Source: DATFYM01 sp035315065 (GTDB lineage Bacteria; Acidobacteriota; Terriglobia; UBA7540). From it: 11,838 nt of DNA. Within the stretch, counting starts at the first letter, position 1, and each line of letters begins with the position of its first letter. The stretch is from contig DATFYM010000254.1 in the NCBI GenBank assembly GCA_035315065.1, positions 1 to 11,838 of the forward strand. The letters run 5' to 3'. Position numbers and translations under genes: made by a program. Shown one piece after another: positions 1-6,586 of this stretch. Below the pieces are notes generated by a model. It did no database searches, had not been told where the DNA came from, and saw only the letters and a list, made by a program, of their open reading frames with translations.

Positions 1-1
1 C

Positions 2-130
2 CCTACCGGTGTCAAGGTGTCCGACGAGCAGGTAGCAGAAATCGATTTGCGCCGCGATCAATTTCATGGCGACTGGAACTACACGATTCACCCAAAGAAA
101 ATCATCACGCATGATAAGGTTATTTCGTGA
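2..130 (+). CDS. ISAzo13-type transposase, C-terminal 42 residues (partial)
   Basis: The reading frame is open from the window edge to a TGA at 128-130. It encodes a peptide that includes GVKVSDEQ, then RRDQFHGDWNYTI near its end. This matches, from memory, the conserved C-terminal signature of ISAzo13-family (Rhodopirellula-type DDE) transposases, whose last residues typically read F-H-G-(E/D)-W-N-Y-T-I. The catalytic DDE core lies outside the window, so I cannot tell whether the element is intact. The right IS end should fall between 131 and 187, because a peroxidase gene remnant starts at 188. I could not identify the terminal inverted repeat without the left end. Confidence 0.8.
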   Translation, partial: PTGVKVSDEQVAEIDLRRDQFHGDWNYTIHPKKIITHDKVIS

Positions 131-187
131 CGGACCCTTAGGACGACCCCGCAGTCTGCCGACGGCCTGGACCCGCTGCTTTCTGCC

Positions 188-494
188 TTACTTCTTCCCC
201 GGTGGCCCGGCATTCGCCGGCATCTCGCCCGTCAACGATTTCAGAAAGGCCACCAGATCGGCTCGATCCTCACCGGTGAGCCACAGAGGCTGAAGCTCCT
301 TGTCGCGGTAACGGACGGGATTGCCGCCGCGCGCGTAGAAGCCGACCACCTCTTCCAGGGTGGAGCGGCTGCCGTCGTGGAAGTAAGGTGCGGTTAAGGC
401 CACGTTGCGCAGCGAGGGCGTCCGGAAGGTCCCTTTTGTCAACGTCGGCCGTCGTCGAGTAAATCCGGGTGGTGTCAACCCCCGATTGGAAACG
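188..494 (-). pseudogene. Di-haem cytochrome c peroxidase (MauG/CcpA family) 3' remnant, copy 1
   Basis: Read on the minus strand, 188-433 encodes FRTPSLRNVALTAPYFHDGS and onward to ...ANAGPPGKK and a TAA stop. This is almost residue for residue the C-terminal quarter of the intact peroxidase at 2771-3868. Upstream of that the frame shifts: a run of four T on the plus strand at 434-437 appears one base too long. Shifting frame extends the homology through VDTTRIYSTTADVDK (to about 494), a segment that differs from the intact gene here. So this is a diverged paralogue, not a simple recent copy. Both haem-binding CXXCH motifs are missing and no start is credible. It ends where the leader of the DUF3800 gene begins, so it was probably truncated when that locus was assembled. 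It cannot encode a working peroxidase. Confidence 0.85.
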
Positions 495-680
495 TCATCT
501 CACCTCATTCACCTCATGATTATTCTTGACAGGTGCACCAGAACATGGGAGTATAGCAGAGGCGACTGGGTGGAGACGCGACGCGACTCTTGCAGGGCCG
601 AACGGCCCCGCCCCAGACGCTTCTTTACTTTTTGTCCTCGTTCTCCCGTCCATTGCCAGTTTATCGTGCGAGGCTAGCCC

Positions 681-1562
681 ATGTACCTCTGTTACATCGA
701 TGAGAGCGGTGTGCCTGAGATTGGGCACGGTACATCGCACTTTGTTTTGGTTGGCCTCTCCATCGAAGCGTGGGACTGGAAACGCCAAGATCGAGCAGTG
801 ACGGAGGTCAAGAAACGGTTCGGTCTGTCTGATGCGGAGGTACACACCGGCTGGATGACGAGGCGTTACATGGAACAAGAGAAGATCGCCAACTTCAATA
901 CGCTTGATTGGCCCCAACGTTCCCTCCAAGCTCAACGTGAACGAGACAAGCAACTGATTAGAGTGGCTGCGCTAAAAGGTCCCACCAAGGCTCAAGAGCT
1001 TAGAAAGACTTATCGCAAAACCCAGGCTTACATCCATCTCACGCTCGACGAAAGAATGAATTTCCTGAGGGAGCTTGCCGATCTAATCGGCTCATGGGGC
1101 AACACCCGGCTTTTCTCGGAAGCCATAGACAAGACCTCATTTGGTGGAATACCGCCCACAATTCCGCCGCGAGAGGAAGCCTTTACCCAGGTGGTAGACC
1201 GATTTGAGAGATACTTGGCTGGCATCGGAGGTCAACAAACGATCGGCCTTCTCGCGCATGACCATGACGATACCTCCGCCGATCGTCTCACCCAATTGAT
1301 GCGTCACTTTCATGCCGGTGGCACAATGTGGAACCGCATCACCCACATCATTGAGACCCCATTCTTCGTAGATAGCCGATTGACTGTCGGAGTTCAATTG
1401 GCAGATTTATGTGCGTATGCGATTCGTCGTTTTTGTGAGAATGGCGAAAGCGACCTGTTTGATAGAATTTATCCTAGGGCGCACCGGGTCGGAGGGCATG
1501 CGGTCGGTATACATTATGTGCGCGGAAAAGTTTGCGCTTGCACGATCTGCGCCAATCACTGA
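681..1562 (+). CDS. DUF3800 domain-containing protein
   Basis: This 293-residue protein begins MYLCYIDESG and continues to SHFVLVGLSI (residues 19-28). The opening I-D-E-S-G followed by a beta-strand is the hallmark of DUF3800. Further along are HDHDD (193-197) and the typical QLADLCAYAIRR (239-250), whose Asp242 together with Asp7 and Glu8 would sit in the RNase H-like active site inferred for the family. The protein ends in C-A-C-T-I-C-A-N-H (285-293), which could bind a metal; I do not recall it as a general family trait. The ATG at 681 is preceded by GAGG about 8 bases upstream. A TTGACA at 526-531 could be a -35 element, but the nearest -10-like TATAGC (552-557) is 20 bases away, so the promoter is uncertain. 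The biochemical role of DUF3800 is not established; members are common in mobile and defence-rich regions. It is a lone gene flanked by peroxidase remnants, which suggests acquired cargo. Confidence 0.85.
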   Translation: MYLCYIDESGVPEIGHGTSHFVLVGLSIEAWDWKRQDRAVTEVKKRFGLSDAEVHTGWMTRRYMEQEKIANFNTLDWPQRSLQAQRERDKQLIRVAALKGPTKAQELRKTYRKTQAYIHLTLDERMNFLRELADLIGSWGNTRLFSEAIDKTSFGGIPPTIPPREEAFTQVVDRFERYLAGIGGQQTIGLLAHDHDDTSADRLTQLMRHFHAGGTMWNRITHIIETPFFVDSRLTVGVQLADLCAYAIRRFCENGESDLFDRIYPRAHRVGGHAVGIHYVRGKVCACTICANH

Positions 1563-1663
1563 ACGCCAATACTGCAAGACTGTGGCCAACGTTTCTGGTC
1601 GCAGTTCGTTTCGTACCCCGCGGCCTCCAGGTCCCGCTTTGCTGTCTATCTACCGCCTTCCGC

Positions 1664-1846
1664 CTACTTCTTCTCCGGCACCCCGGCATTCGTCGGCATT
1701 TCGCCGGTCAACGATTTCAGGAAGGCCACCAGATCGGCGCGGTCCTCGGCCGGTGAGCCATAGAGGCTGAAGCTCCTTGTCGCGGTAACTAACTGGATTG
1801 CCGCAGCGCGCGTAGAAGCCGACCACCTCCTCCAGAGTCGCGCGAA
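1664..1846 (-). pseudogene. Di-haem cytochrome c peroxidase 3' remnant, copy 2 (frameshifted)
   Basis: On the minus strand the region encodes TLEEVVGFYARCGNPVSYRD and on to LWLTG in one frame. It resumes as EDRADLVAFLKSLTGEMPTN in another frame before a TAG stop at 1664-1666. Compared with the intact gene, one extra G lies at 1748/1749 on the plus strand and breaks the frame. Homology to the intact peroxidase gene stops abruptly near 1846, where unrelated DNA carrying a dispersed repeat motif (1857-1884) begins. Only about 60 codons survive and no haem motif is present. It carries more differences from copies 1 and 3 than those two show in the shared region, so it is probably the oldest remnant. 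Confidence 0.85.
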
Positions 1847-1856
1847 ACGGCTTTTC

Positions 1857-1884
1857 AAGAGCCTGCCCTGAGTAGAGCGAAGGG
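1857..1884 (+). repeat. Dispersed motif AAGAGCCTGCCYTGAG + GCGAAGGG
   Basis: This stretch reads AAGAGCCTGCCCTGAG followed by TAGAGCGAAGGG. Close relatives occur at 7172-7196 on the same strand, at about 7308-7333 in inverse orientation within the AlkA-DinB spacer, and at about 10985-11001 in inverse orientation. Here it marks the exact edge where peroxidase homology ends. Confidence 0.55.
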
Positions 1885-1933
1885 TCCGCGGCTCGACTTT
1901 CCCGTCGCTTGCCGCTTGATGTCAAGCCCACGC

Positions 1934-2353
1934 TCAGCCCGACCACGGGTTGAGAAGCAGCACTCCTGTGGGTTCGAAATCATGCGTGTTCCGGGTCATG
2001 ACGTGTAGACCGTGGCGCAGAGCCGTGGCGGCGATAAGGCCGTCCGCGGCATGCACGGTTCGGCCCGCTCTTTGGGTGGCGGCGGTGAGCTCTCCCCAGA
2101 TGCGGCAGGTTTCGAGATCAATGGAGAGGAGCTGATCGGCAAAAGTCCGTTCCAGGGTCTGCAGCCAGGTTTTAAGTGCGCGCTTCTTCCGGCTTTCCGC
2201 TAAAAGGGCAATCCCCTTCCAGATTTCGCCGATAGATATGACGCTGACGAAAAGGCTCTCGCCGTCAAGACCGTCGACCGCCTGGCGCACTCCAGGATGC
2301 CCCTTGGGGTGACGCAGTTCAGACAGGACGCAGGTGTCGAGCAAAACTCTCAC
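1934..2353 (-). CDS. vapC: PIN-domain toxin, VapC/FitB-like ribonuclease
   Basis: The 139-residue product has the usual length and layout of a VapC toxin. MRVLLDTCVLSEL carries the first acidic residue (Asp6), SVISIGEIWKG the second (Glu43), AADGLIAATAL the third (Asp104), and RNTHDFEPTG the fourth region (Asp125). All PIN catalytic positions are therefore present. The family cleaves RNA, often tRNA or rRNA, when freed from its antitoxin. The start is GTG at 2353-2351; its GTGA overlaps the TGA of the upstream antitoxin by 4 bases, which is classic translational coupling. It ends ...LLNPWSG, a common PIN C-terminus. The nearest relatives by motif are FitB-like (STING-ISIGE) toxins paired with Phd/YefM antitoxins. 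It lies between peroxidase remnant 2 and the intact peroxidase gene, in the accessory part of the window. Confidence 0.9.
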   Translation of the reverse strand: MRVLLDTCVLSELRHPKGHPGVRQAVDGLDGESLFVSVISIGEIWKGIALLAESRKKRALKTWLQTLERTFADQLLSIDLETCRIWGELTAATQRAGRTVHAADGLIAATALRHGLHVMTRNTHDFEPTGVLLLNPWSG

Positions 2354-2592
2354 AACTTCACTCTCCGCATAGGGGACTTGTCGCGGGTAAGATCGAGTCC
2401 CTGGAAGCTTGGGCCTTTACCAAGCAAAAACTGCTTGAAGCTCGGCCGCTTACCGGTCAGCTTTTCGTAGTCGCGCCGAGACACCACGACTACGGCATCG
2501 CGGCGCCGCAAGACCAGTTGTGGGTCCCCGTTAAGAGCACGGTTCACCAGTTCGCTGAATCGGTTCTTAGCATCCGCAAGACGCCACTCCAT
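2350..2592 (-). CDS. Phd/YefM-type antitoxin
   Basis: This 80-residue protein starts MEWRLADAKNRFSELVNRAL, the A-(D/K)-A-K-x-x-F-S-E-L-V helix typical of Phd/YefM/VapB-type antitoxins. It continues with LVLRRRDAVVVVSRRDYEKL, the second half of that DNA-binding fold. The C-terminal 30 residues (SFKQFLLGKGPSFQG and beyond) would be the toxin-neutralising tail. I chose ATG at 2592-2590 over the in-frame TTG three bases upstream because AGGAG lies 8 bases before the ATG. The gene precedes the toxin gene and overlaps it by 4 bases, so the pair is one operon. A tandem GGCTAGATT repeat directly upstream could be its operator, since these antitoxins usually repress their own promoter. Confidence 0.88.
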   Translation of the reverse strand: MEWRLADAKNRFSELVNRALNGDPQLVLRRRDAVVVVSRRDYEKLTGKRPSFKQFLLGKGPSFQGLDLTRDKSPMRRVKL

Positions 2593-2606
2593 CAATTTCT
2601 CTCCTT

Positions 2607-2624
2607 AATCTAGCCAATCTAGCC
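2607..2624 (-). promoter_or_regulatory. Tandem 9-bp repeat upstream of the toxin-antitoxin operon (possible operator)
   Basis: Two perfect back-to-back copies of GGCTAGATT (minus strand) sit just upstream of the antitoxin's AGGAG. A weak -10-like TAAGAT lies further upstream, so the repeats fall between promoter and ribosome site, where an autorepressor would bind. The assignment is by position only; the spacer also holds other short repeats that may be unrelated to control. Confidence 0.3.
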
Positions 2625-2656
2625 ATATCTTATCACACCCGGGCCGGGATTGCACG

Positions 2657-2730
2657 GATTGAGTCATTGAATCATTGCGCCCAAAAGGAACCAGACAGTC
2701 TTTTTTCTTCAATGGCTCAATGGCCCAATC
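2657..2730. repeat. Inverted repeat with 8-nt-period arms
   Basis: The left arm is built from ATTGAGTC, ATTGAATC and ATTG; the right arm from TCAATGGC, TCAATGGC and CCAAT. The arms are imperfect reverse complements (about 16 of 20 positions by eye) and enclose roughly 30 bases. It lies between the antitoxin start and the stop codon of the peroxidase gene. Confidence 0.55.
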
Positions 2731-2770
2731 TCCTTCTGTTCCAATCGTTAATCGAAAATCGTCCTTCCAC

Positions 2771-3868
2771 CTACTTCTTCCCGGGTGGCCCAGCATTCGC
2801 CGGCATCTCGCCCGTCAACGATTTCAAAAAGGTCACCAGATCGGCTCGATCCTCGCCGGTGAGCCACAGAGGCTGAAGTTCCTTGTCGCGGTAACGGACG
2901 GGATTGCCGCCGCGCGCGTAGAAGTTGACCACCTCTTCCAGGGTGGCGCGGCTGCCATCGTGGAAGTAAGGCGCGGTCAAGGCCACATTGCGCAGCGAAG
3001 GCGTCCGGAAGGCGCCTTTGTCGAGGTCAACCCTGGTGATCGCGAAACGGCCAAGATCGATCGGGTCGTCGTTCTGCGCCGTGGGTCCCACGCTATCGTT
3101 ATGGAACTTGTTGTCGGTAAACAGCGCGTACTGGTCACCGATGGTGTGGCAGGTGGCGCAGTTCGCCTCCCCTGGATTGCGAAAAATCTCGAAGCCCCGC
3201 TTGGCTGATTCGCTCAGGGCCGACTCATCGTGCCCGTAGAAATAGCGATCAAAGGGCGAGTTTCCGCAAAGCAGAGTCCGCTCGAAGGAAGCCATGGCCT
3301 TTCCCACCTCATCGTAAGTGATGGGTCCGTCACCGAACGCCCTTTGAAAGGCCGCCCGATAACCCGGATCGGCGGTGAGCTTGTGTTCGACACCTTCAAG
3401 CGAATGAGCCATCTCCAGAGAGTTCTTCACCGGCTCCTGGGCCTGCGCTTCCAGGCTCGGCGAAGGGCCGTCCCAGAAGAAGCCTTCGCGGCCTTCACGG
3501 TAAGCAGCATTCAACAAGCTGGGAGCGTTGCGCAGGCCTTTCTGCTGCTTCACTCCTTCGGCAACCCGCTTGCCGTCCGAGAAGGCCAGGGTCGGATTGT
3601 GGCAAGTGGAGCAGGAAACCGTGTTATCGACGGACAGGCGCGGGTCGTAGAAAAGCCTGCGACCGAGCGCGATGGTTTCGGCAGTGGGTGGATTATCGGG
3701 TGGGTCGGGGACAGGCGGCAGGCCCAGCGGGGAATTGATCGAGATCGAAGTACCGGTGGGCACGGCACGGCCCCCGGCGCGCACAACCCGGTTCGGTTGA
3801 AGCAAAAGTATCAACGCAGCGGCGGGAATGGTCCACGCCGCAAACAGAACGATGCTTCGTGAAGTCAT
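2771..3868 (-). CDS. Di-haem cytochrome c peroxidase (MauG/CcpA family)
   Basis: The protein has 365 residues and two haem-c sites: CSTCH (86-90), following the conserved LGRRLFYDPRLS, and CATCH (237-241). It also has the family motifs EGFFWDG (128-134), SLEMAHS (150-156, with the conserved Met) and FRTPSLRNVALTAPYFHDGS (287-306). Residues 7-24 form a hydrophobic segment, a signal peptide or membrane anchor, so it acts in the periplasm. Canonical relatives reduce hydrogen peroxide using electrons from small cytochromes; MauG-like members oxidise protein substrates. I placed the start at ATG 3868-3866, 6 bases after AGGGGACC. The frame is open further upstream to 3949, but that extension (SSIQNPKSKIE) is only translated repeat DNA. 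Two truncated relatives of its 3' end lie at 188-494 and 1664-1846. No partner cytochrome gene is adjacent. Confidence 0.92.
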   Translation of the reverse strand: MTSRSIVLFAAWTIPAAALILLLQPNRVVRAGGRAVPTGTSISINSPLGLPPVPDPPDNPPTAETIALGRRLFYDPRLSVDNTVSCSTCHNPTLAFSDGKRVAEGVKQQKGLRNAPSLLNAAYREGREGFFWDGPSPSLEAQAQEPVKNSLEMAHSLEGVEHKLTADPGYRAAFQRAFGDGPITYDEVGKAMASFERTLLCGNSPFDRYFYGHDESALSESAKRGFEIFRNPGEANCATCHTIGDQYALFTDNKFHNDSVGPTAQNDDPIDLGRFAITRVDLDKGAFRTPSLRNVALTAPYFHDGSRATLEEVVNFYARGGNPVRYRDKELQPLWLTGEDRADLVTFLKSLTGEMPANAGPPGKK

Positions 3869-3888
3869 TGCGGTCCCCTGCCTCAATT

Positions 3889-3979
3889 CAATTTTGGATT
3901 TTGGATTTTGGATTGAAGAACCCGCTGTAGTAACCGCTCTTCTTTTCAATCCAAAATCGAAAATCCAAAATCCAAAATG
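3889..3979. repeat. Inverted repeat with heptad arms (TTTTGGA)n
   Basis: The left arm is tandem TTTTGGA units (3891-3913) and the right arm is tandem ATCCAAA units (3948-3978). Inside them GAAGAA and TTCTTC form further pairing around a short unique loop. It lies directly upstream of the peroxidase gene and would fold into a long hairpin. When translated in frame it gives the false extension IQNPKSKIE. Confidence 0.75.
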
Positions 3980-3999
3980 AGTTCGGTAGCGCCACTTAT

Positions 4000-4017
4000 A
4001 TCGTCATGATCGTCATG
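4000..4017. repeat. Tandem ATCGTCATG pair
   Basis: Two perfect adjacent copies of ATCGTCATG lie about 10 bases beyond the 3' end of tRNA-Ser(UGA). No function is evident. Confidence 0.5.
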
Positions 4018-4027
4018 TATAGATCGG

Positions 4028-4114
4028 CGGAGGGAGAGGGATTCGAACCCCCGAGCCCCTTTCGAGGCTAACGGTTTTCAAGACCGCCGGTTTCAACCGC
4101 TCACCCATCCCTCC
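4028..4114 (-). tRNA. tRNA-Ser (anticodon UGA)
   Basis: On the minus strand the acceptor GGAGGGA (4114-4108) pairs with TCCCTCC (4035-4029), followed by discriminator G. The anticodon loop CTTGAAA places TGA at 4080-4078, so the tRNA reads UCN serine codons. The T loop is GGTTCGAATC, and a long variable arm (GCCTCGAAAGGGGC) is the class II hallmark of serine tRNAs. The 3' CCA is not encoded (the DNA reads GCCG), so it must be added after transcription. The tRNA is transcribed towards the peroxidase gene. Confidence 0.95.
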
Positions 4115-4167
4115 CGCCACTAGTTTGGCATATCGCAGCCTTCAACGACAACCGAAACGAGCAAAGC

Positions 4168-4256
4168 AAGACGTCCGTTGTCCATGGCCAGTTGTCCGTT
4201 GCGGGGGGACTGCCGTTTTCAGCTACGGGCAACTGCCCGCTGACGACGGACGTCTT
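4168..4256. repeat. Inverted repeat with GTCCGTT-type arms
   Basis: AAGACGTCCGT (4168-4178) is an exact reverse complement of ACGGACGTCTT (4246-4256). Inside, GTTGTCC/GTTGTCCGTTG units pair imperfectly with GGGCAACTGCCCG-type sequence. The element spans 89 bases in the spacer between the divergent tRNA-Ser(UGA) and lipoprotein gene. Confidence 0.65.
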
Positions 4257-4347
4257 CCGGTCGCTGCCCCCAGTGTTTACGCCGCGAGCCGGACCCTGTT
4301 ATGCTAGGTAACCAAGATTGCCGCTCGAACATCTGAGCGTAGAGGCA

Positions 4348-4454
4348 TTTTGGATTTTGGATCGAAGAAGAAGCGTCCCCGATCGTTGGTTCTTGGTTGG
4401 ACCAAGAACGAAGGCCCTCTTCAATCCGAAATCCAAAATCCAAAATCCAAAATC
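4348..4454. repeat. Inverted repeat with heptad arms (TTTTGGA)n and an inner hairpin
   Basis: The arms are TTTTGGA units (4348-4362) and ATCCAAA units (4424-4453), the same arm family as the element at 3889-3979. The loop contains a separate perfect hairpin, GTTCTTGGT (4389-4397), loop TGG, ACCAAGAAC (4401-4409). It ends about 50 bases before the lipoprotein start and is open in that frame, so automatic start calling could wrongly extend the gene to 4350. Confidence 0.75.
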
Positions 4455-4505
4455 GAGAGTCCAAGATCGTTCTTCAATGAACCGACGGAAGAGAGGGAAC
4501 GCGTA

Positions 4506-6404
4506 ATGCTGAAGCGGATGCTGGGGTTGGGGCTCGCGGCGAGCCTGATCGCGGGTGTAATAATTGGCTGCGGCTCCTCCAAGGGCCCGGCCCCGGCGCT
4601 CCCGACGGGAACCGTTTACTTGTTCGTAGCCGATACACCGATCTGCGACGTGCTCACCTTTCGCAGCCTCATCACCGGGCTGACGGTCCACCGCGCGGAA
4701 GACAACAGCACACACCCAATCCTCGGCAGCAACTCCGCCTTTAAGGTAAACTTCGCCTCCCTGCGCGATACTCCCAGCATTCTAGCCATAGCCAGCCTTC
4801 CCGAAGGCACTTACGACCAGGCGACGGTCACTTTCACGTCGCCTGACATCGTCCTCTTCGATAACACCCAGACCCCTCCCGTTCGCACCGTCAGCGGCAC
4901 GATTGCGAGGGGTAGCACGCTGCAATTCCCGATAGAGCCCAATCTGGTGGTGTCCCATAGCCAGATCAGCGCGCTCCAGTGGGATTTTGATCTGCTCCAT
5001 ACCATCCAGGTGGACACCAGTGGCAACCTGACCGGCGCCTTGACTCCCACCATGACGTTTTCCGCCTTAACGGCGGGCGTCAATCAGGGCTTCGGTGAAA
5101 TGGACGACTTGGTCGGCTTTGTGACCACGCTTAGTGCCAACGCCGTGGCGAGCACAGCTTTCGTCGGCACGATTGGCATGCAGTTTTTCTCGAACTCCGT
5201 CTCCTCCGCCGGGGGTCCCAGTGTGAATATCGACCTTTTCGGGACACCCGGAGCGATTCTGACGGCGGACGTGAGCGGGGGCGGCTCTGGCTACCAAGTC
5301 GGCGACGTGCTGAGCATTACCGGGGGTGGCGGGACCGGGGGCACCGCTACGGTTACAGCGGTGAACTCCGGGACGGTCGCAGGACTTTCGCTGACCACAT
5401 CGGGCCGCGGATACGCGAGCACGGCGGGAGCTTCCACCACGGAGACAGTGAGCTCTGCGGGCGGGACCGGCGCCACCGTCGACATTACCGTTGATCCCCC
5501 GGTGCCCTATTGCTTTGGGCCTCCGCCCTTGGCGGGTCAATACTGCAACATCCAGCCGGCCAACCAGCTCTTGACCGACACCCTGATCGAAGTCGACGGG
5601 TTCGTCGACTCCAAAGGGAATTTGCAGGCGAACACGGTGCTGGATGCCAGCGGCGCTCCGATCGTGAACAAGGTGGAAGCAGAAGACGTGGAAAGCCCCG
5701 CCAACAACCAAATCGCTGGTATCGGTATCGTAACTTCGGTCAACACCGACTCGCTCGGCAACATCATGAGCTTCGGCTTTTACCTGCGCGACGAAGAGCC
5801 GGACGACAGCAGCAGTCTGCCTCTGGATCAAGTCGCCACCGTCAGTGTCTCCACAAATGGACCGGCATGCGTTCCCGCCCTGACACCGCCGCCACCCGTT
5901 TGTTCCACCGTCTACGACGTTTCGGCCCGCTCGACCAACTTCGCTGGCCTTGCCTTTGGTCCCAACACGATCTGGCCTGGGCAGGAATTGATCGTTTCCG
6001 GGGTGTTCGCTAACACCGGCGCCGGAGGGAAGTCCTCCTACACGATGGCAGCAAGGAAAATCATCCTGAAGTTGCAAACCCATCAAGGCAGTTTTGTTTC
6101 CCTGCTCCAGGCTGGCTCCGACGACAAGACCGGCGCCTTCGAGTTCGCCTGTTGCAACGATGCCTTCAGCGGCCAGCCTCTGTTGGTGTTTACCAACGGT
6201 CCCAACGGCAAGGCTCAGTCCGGCCAGACCGTGTTCGCGCAAACGCAGTTTGTTAACGTGGGCGGCCTGAACGCGCTTACGACGAACGGCACCCTGCTCA
6301 TCAAAGGCATCCTCTTCTATGAAAACGAGGCGACCACGATCAACGGTGTTCAGGTGCCGGCCGGCACTTTCGTGATGCTGGCTAAGGAAGTTCACCAGCT
6401 TTGA
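4506..6404 (+). CDS. DUF4382/DUF5666-like secreted lipoprotein with Gly-rich insert
   Basis: The product is 632 residues. It begins MLKRMLGLGLAASLIAGVII and then GCGSS, a lipoprotein signal with lipobox IIGC and lipidated Cys22, so the mature protein is anchored in a membrane facing outward. Residues about 35-190 (GTVYLFVADTP, ITGLTVHRA, LPEGTYDQATVTF) resemble DUF4382. Residues about 355-620 contain repeated IEVDGFVDSKGNLQANTV-type beta segments like DUF5666. Between them lies a Gly-rich stretch (about 249-328) with GSGYQVGDVLSITGGGGTGG and GRGYAST. I chose ATG 4506 because AGAGGG lies 9 bases before it and a signal peptide starts there; the open frame further upstream is repeat DNA. The function is unknown, and a surface binding or structural role is inference. 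It is monocistronic and followed by an inverted-repeat element. Confidence 0.8.
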   Translation: MLKRMLGLGLAASLIAGVIIGCGSSKGPAPALPTGTVYLFVADTPICDVLTFRSLITGLTVHRAEDNSTHPILGSNSAFKVNFASLRDTPSILAIASLPEGTYDQATVTFTSPDIVLFDNTQTPPVRTVSGTIARGSTLQFPIEPNLVVSHSQISALQWDFDLLHTIQVDTSGNLTGALTPTMTFSALTAGVNQGFGEMDDLVGFVTTLSANAVASTAFVGTIGMQFFSNSVSSAGGPSVNIDLFGTPGAILTADVSGGGSGYQVGDVLSITGGGGTGGTATVTAVNSGTVAGLSLTTSGRGYASTAGASTTETVSSAGGTGATVDITVDPPVPYCFGPPPLAGQYCNIQPANQLLTDTLIEVDGFVDSKGNLQANTVLDASGAPIVNKVEAEDVESPANNQIAGIGIVTSVNTDSLGNIMSFGFYLRDEEPDDSSSLPLDQVATVSVSTNGPACVPALTPPPPVCSTVYDVSARSTNFAGLAFGPNTIWPGQELIVSGVFANTGAGGKSSYTMAARKIILKLQTHQGSFVSLLQAGSDDKTGAFEFACCNDAFSGQPLLVFTNGPNGKAQSGQTVFAQTQFVNVGGLNALTTNGTLLIKGILFYENEATTINGVQVPAGTFVMLAKEVHQL

Positions 6405-6413
6405 TTCGGAAGA

Positions 6414-6580
6414 CTTTCAGTTTTCAGTTTTCAGTTCTCAGTTATTCTCATAGTTAGCTTTCAGCCGTCAGCTATCAGCGGTCAGTAAACGAGCCAACAC
6501 CAGCCCCGCCCCCAGCCTTTTGTTGACGACTGACGGCCGACAGCTAATTGAAAACTGAGAACTGAAAACTGAGAACTAAC
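6414..6580. repeat. Inverted repeat with heptad arms (CAGTTTT/CAGTTCT)n
   Basis: The left arm is CAGTTTT, CAGTTTT, CAGTTCT, CAGTT (6418-6443). The right arm is the complementary CTGAGAA/CTGAAAA series (6553-6577). An inner pair, TTTCAGCCGTCAGCTA against GACTGACGGCCGACAGCT, extends the stem. It separates the convergent lipoprotein and DinB-fold genes and may serve both as a bidirectional terminator, although no U-tract is placed as in a classical one. Confidence 0.7.
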
Positions 6581-6586
6581 TGGGAA

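Noticed and set aside
526..557. Promoter of the DUF3800 gene
   Set aside because: TTGACA is perfect but the only -10-like hexamer is 20 bases away, so I did not list it as a feature.
1411..1770. Open frame on the plus strand overlapping the end of the DUF3800 gene
   Set aside because: It overlaps a well-supported gene in another frame and runs through a peroxidase pseudogene on the opposite strand; no domain is visible.
2675..3862. Plus-strand open frames opposite the peroxidase gene
   Set aside because: They are antisense shadows; the minus strand carries both haem motifs and family signatures.
4350..4505. Longer lipoprotein start at 4350
   Set aside because: The extension is translated repeat DNA and would bury the lipoprotein signal peptide inside the protein.
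5067..6395. A 442-codon open frame on the minus strand
   Set aside because: It is antisense to the lipoprotein gene, shows no domain or ribosome site, and is a composition artefact.
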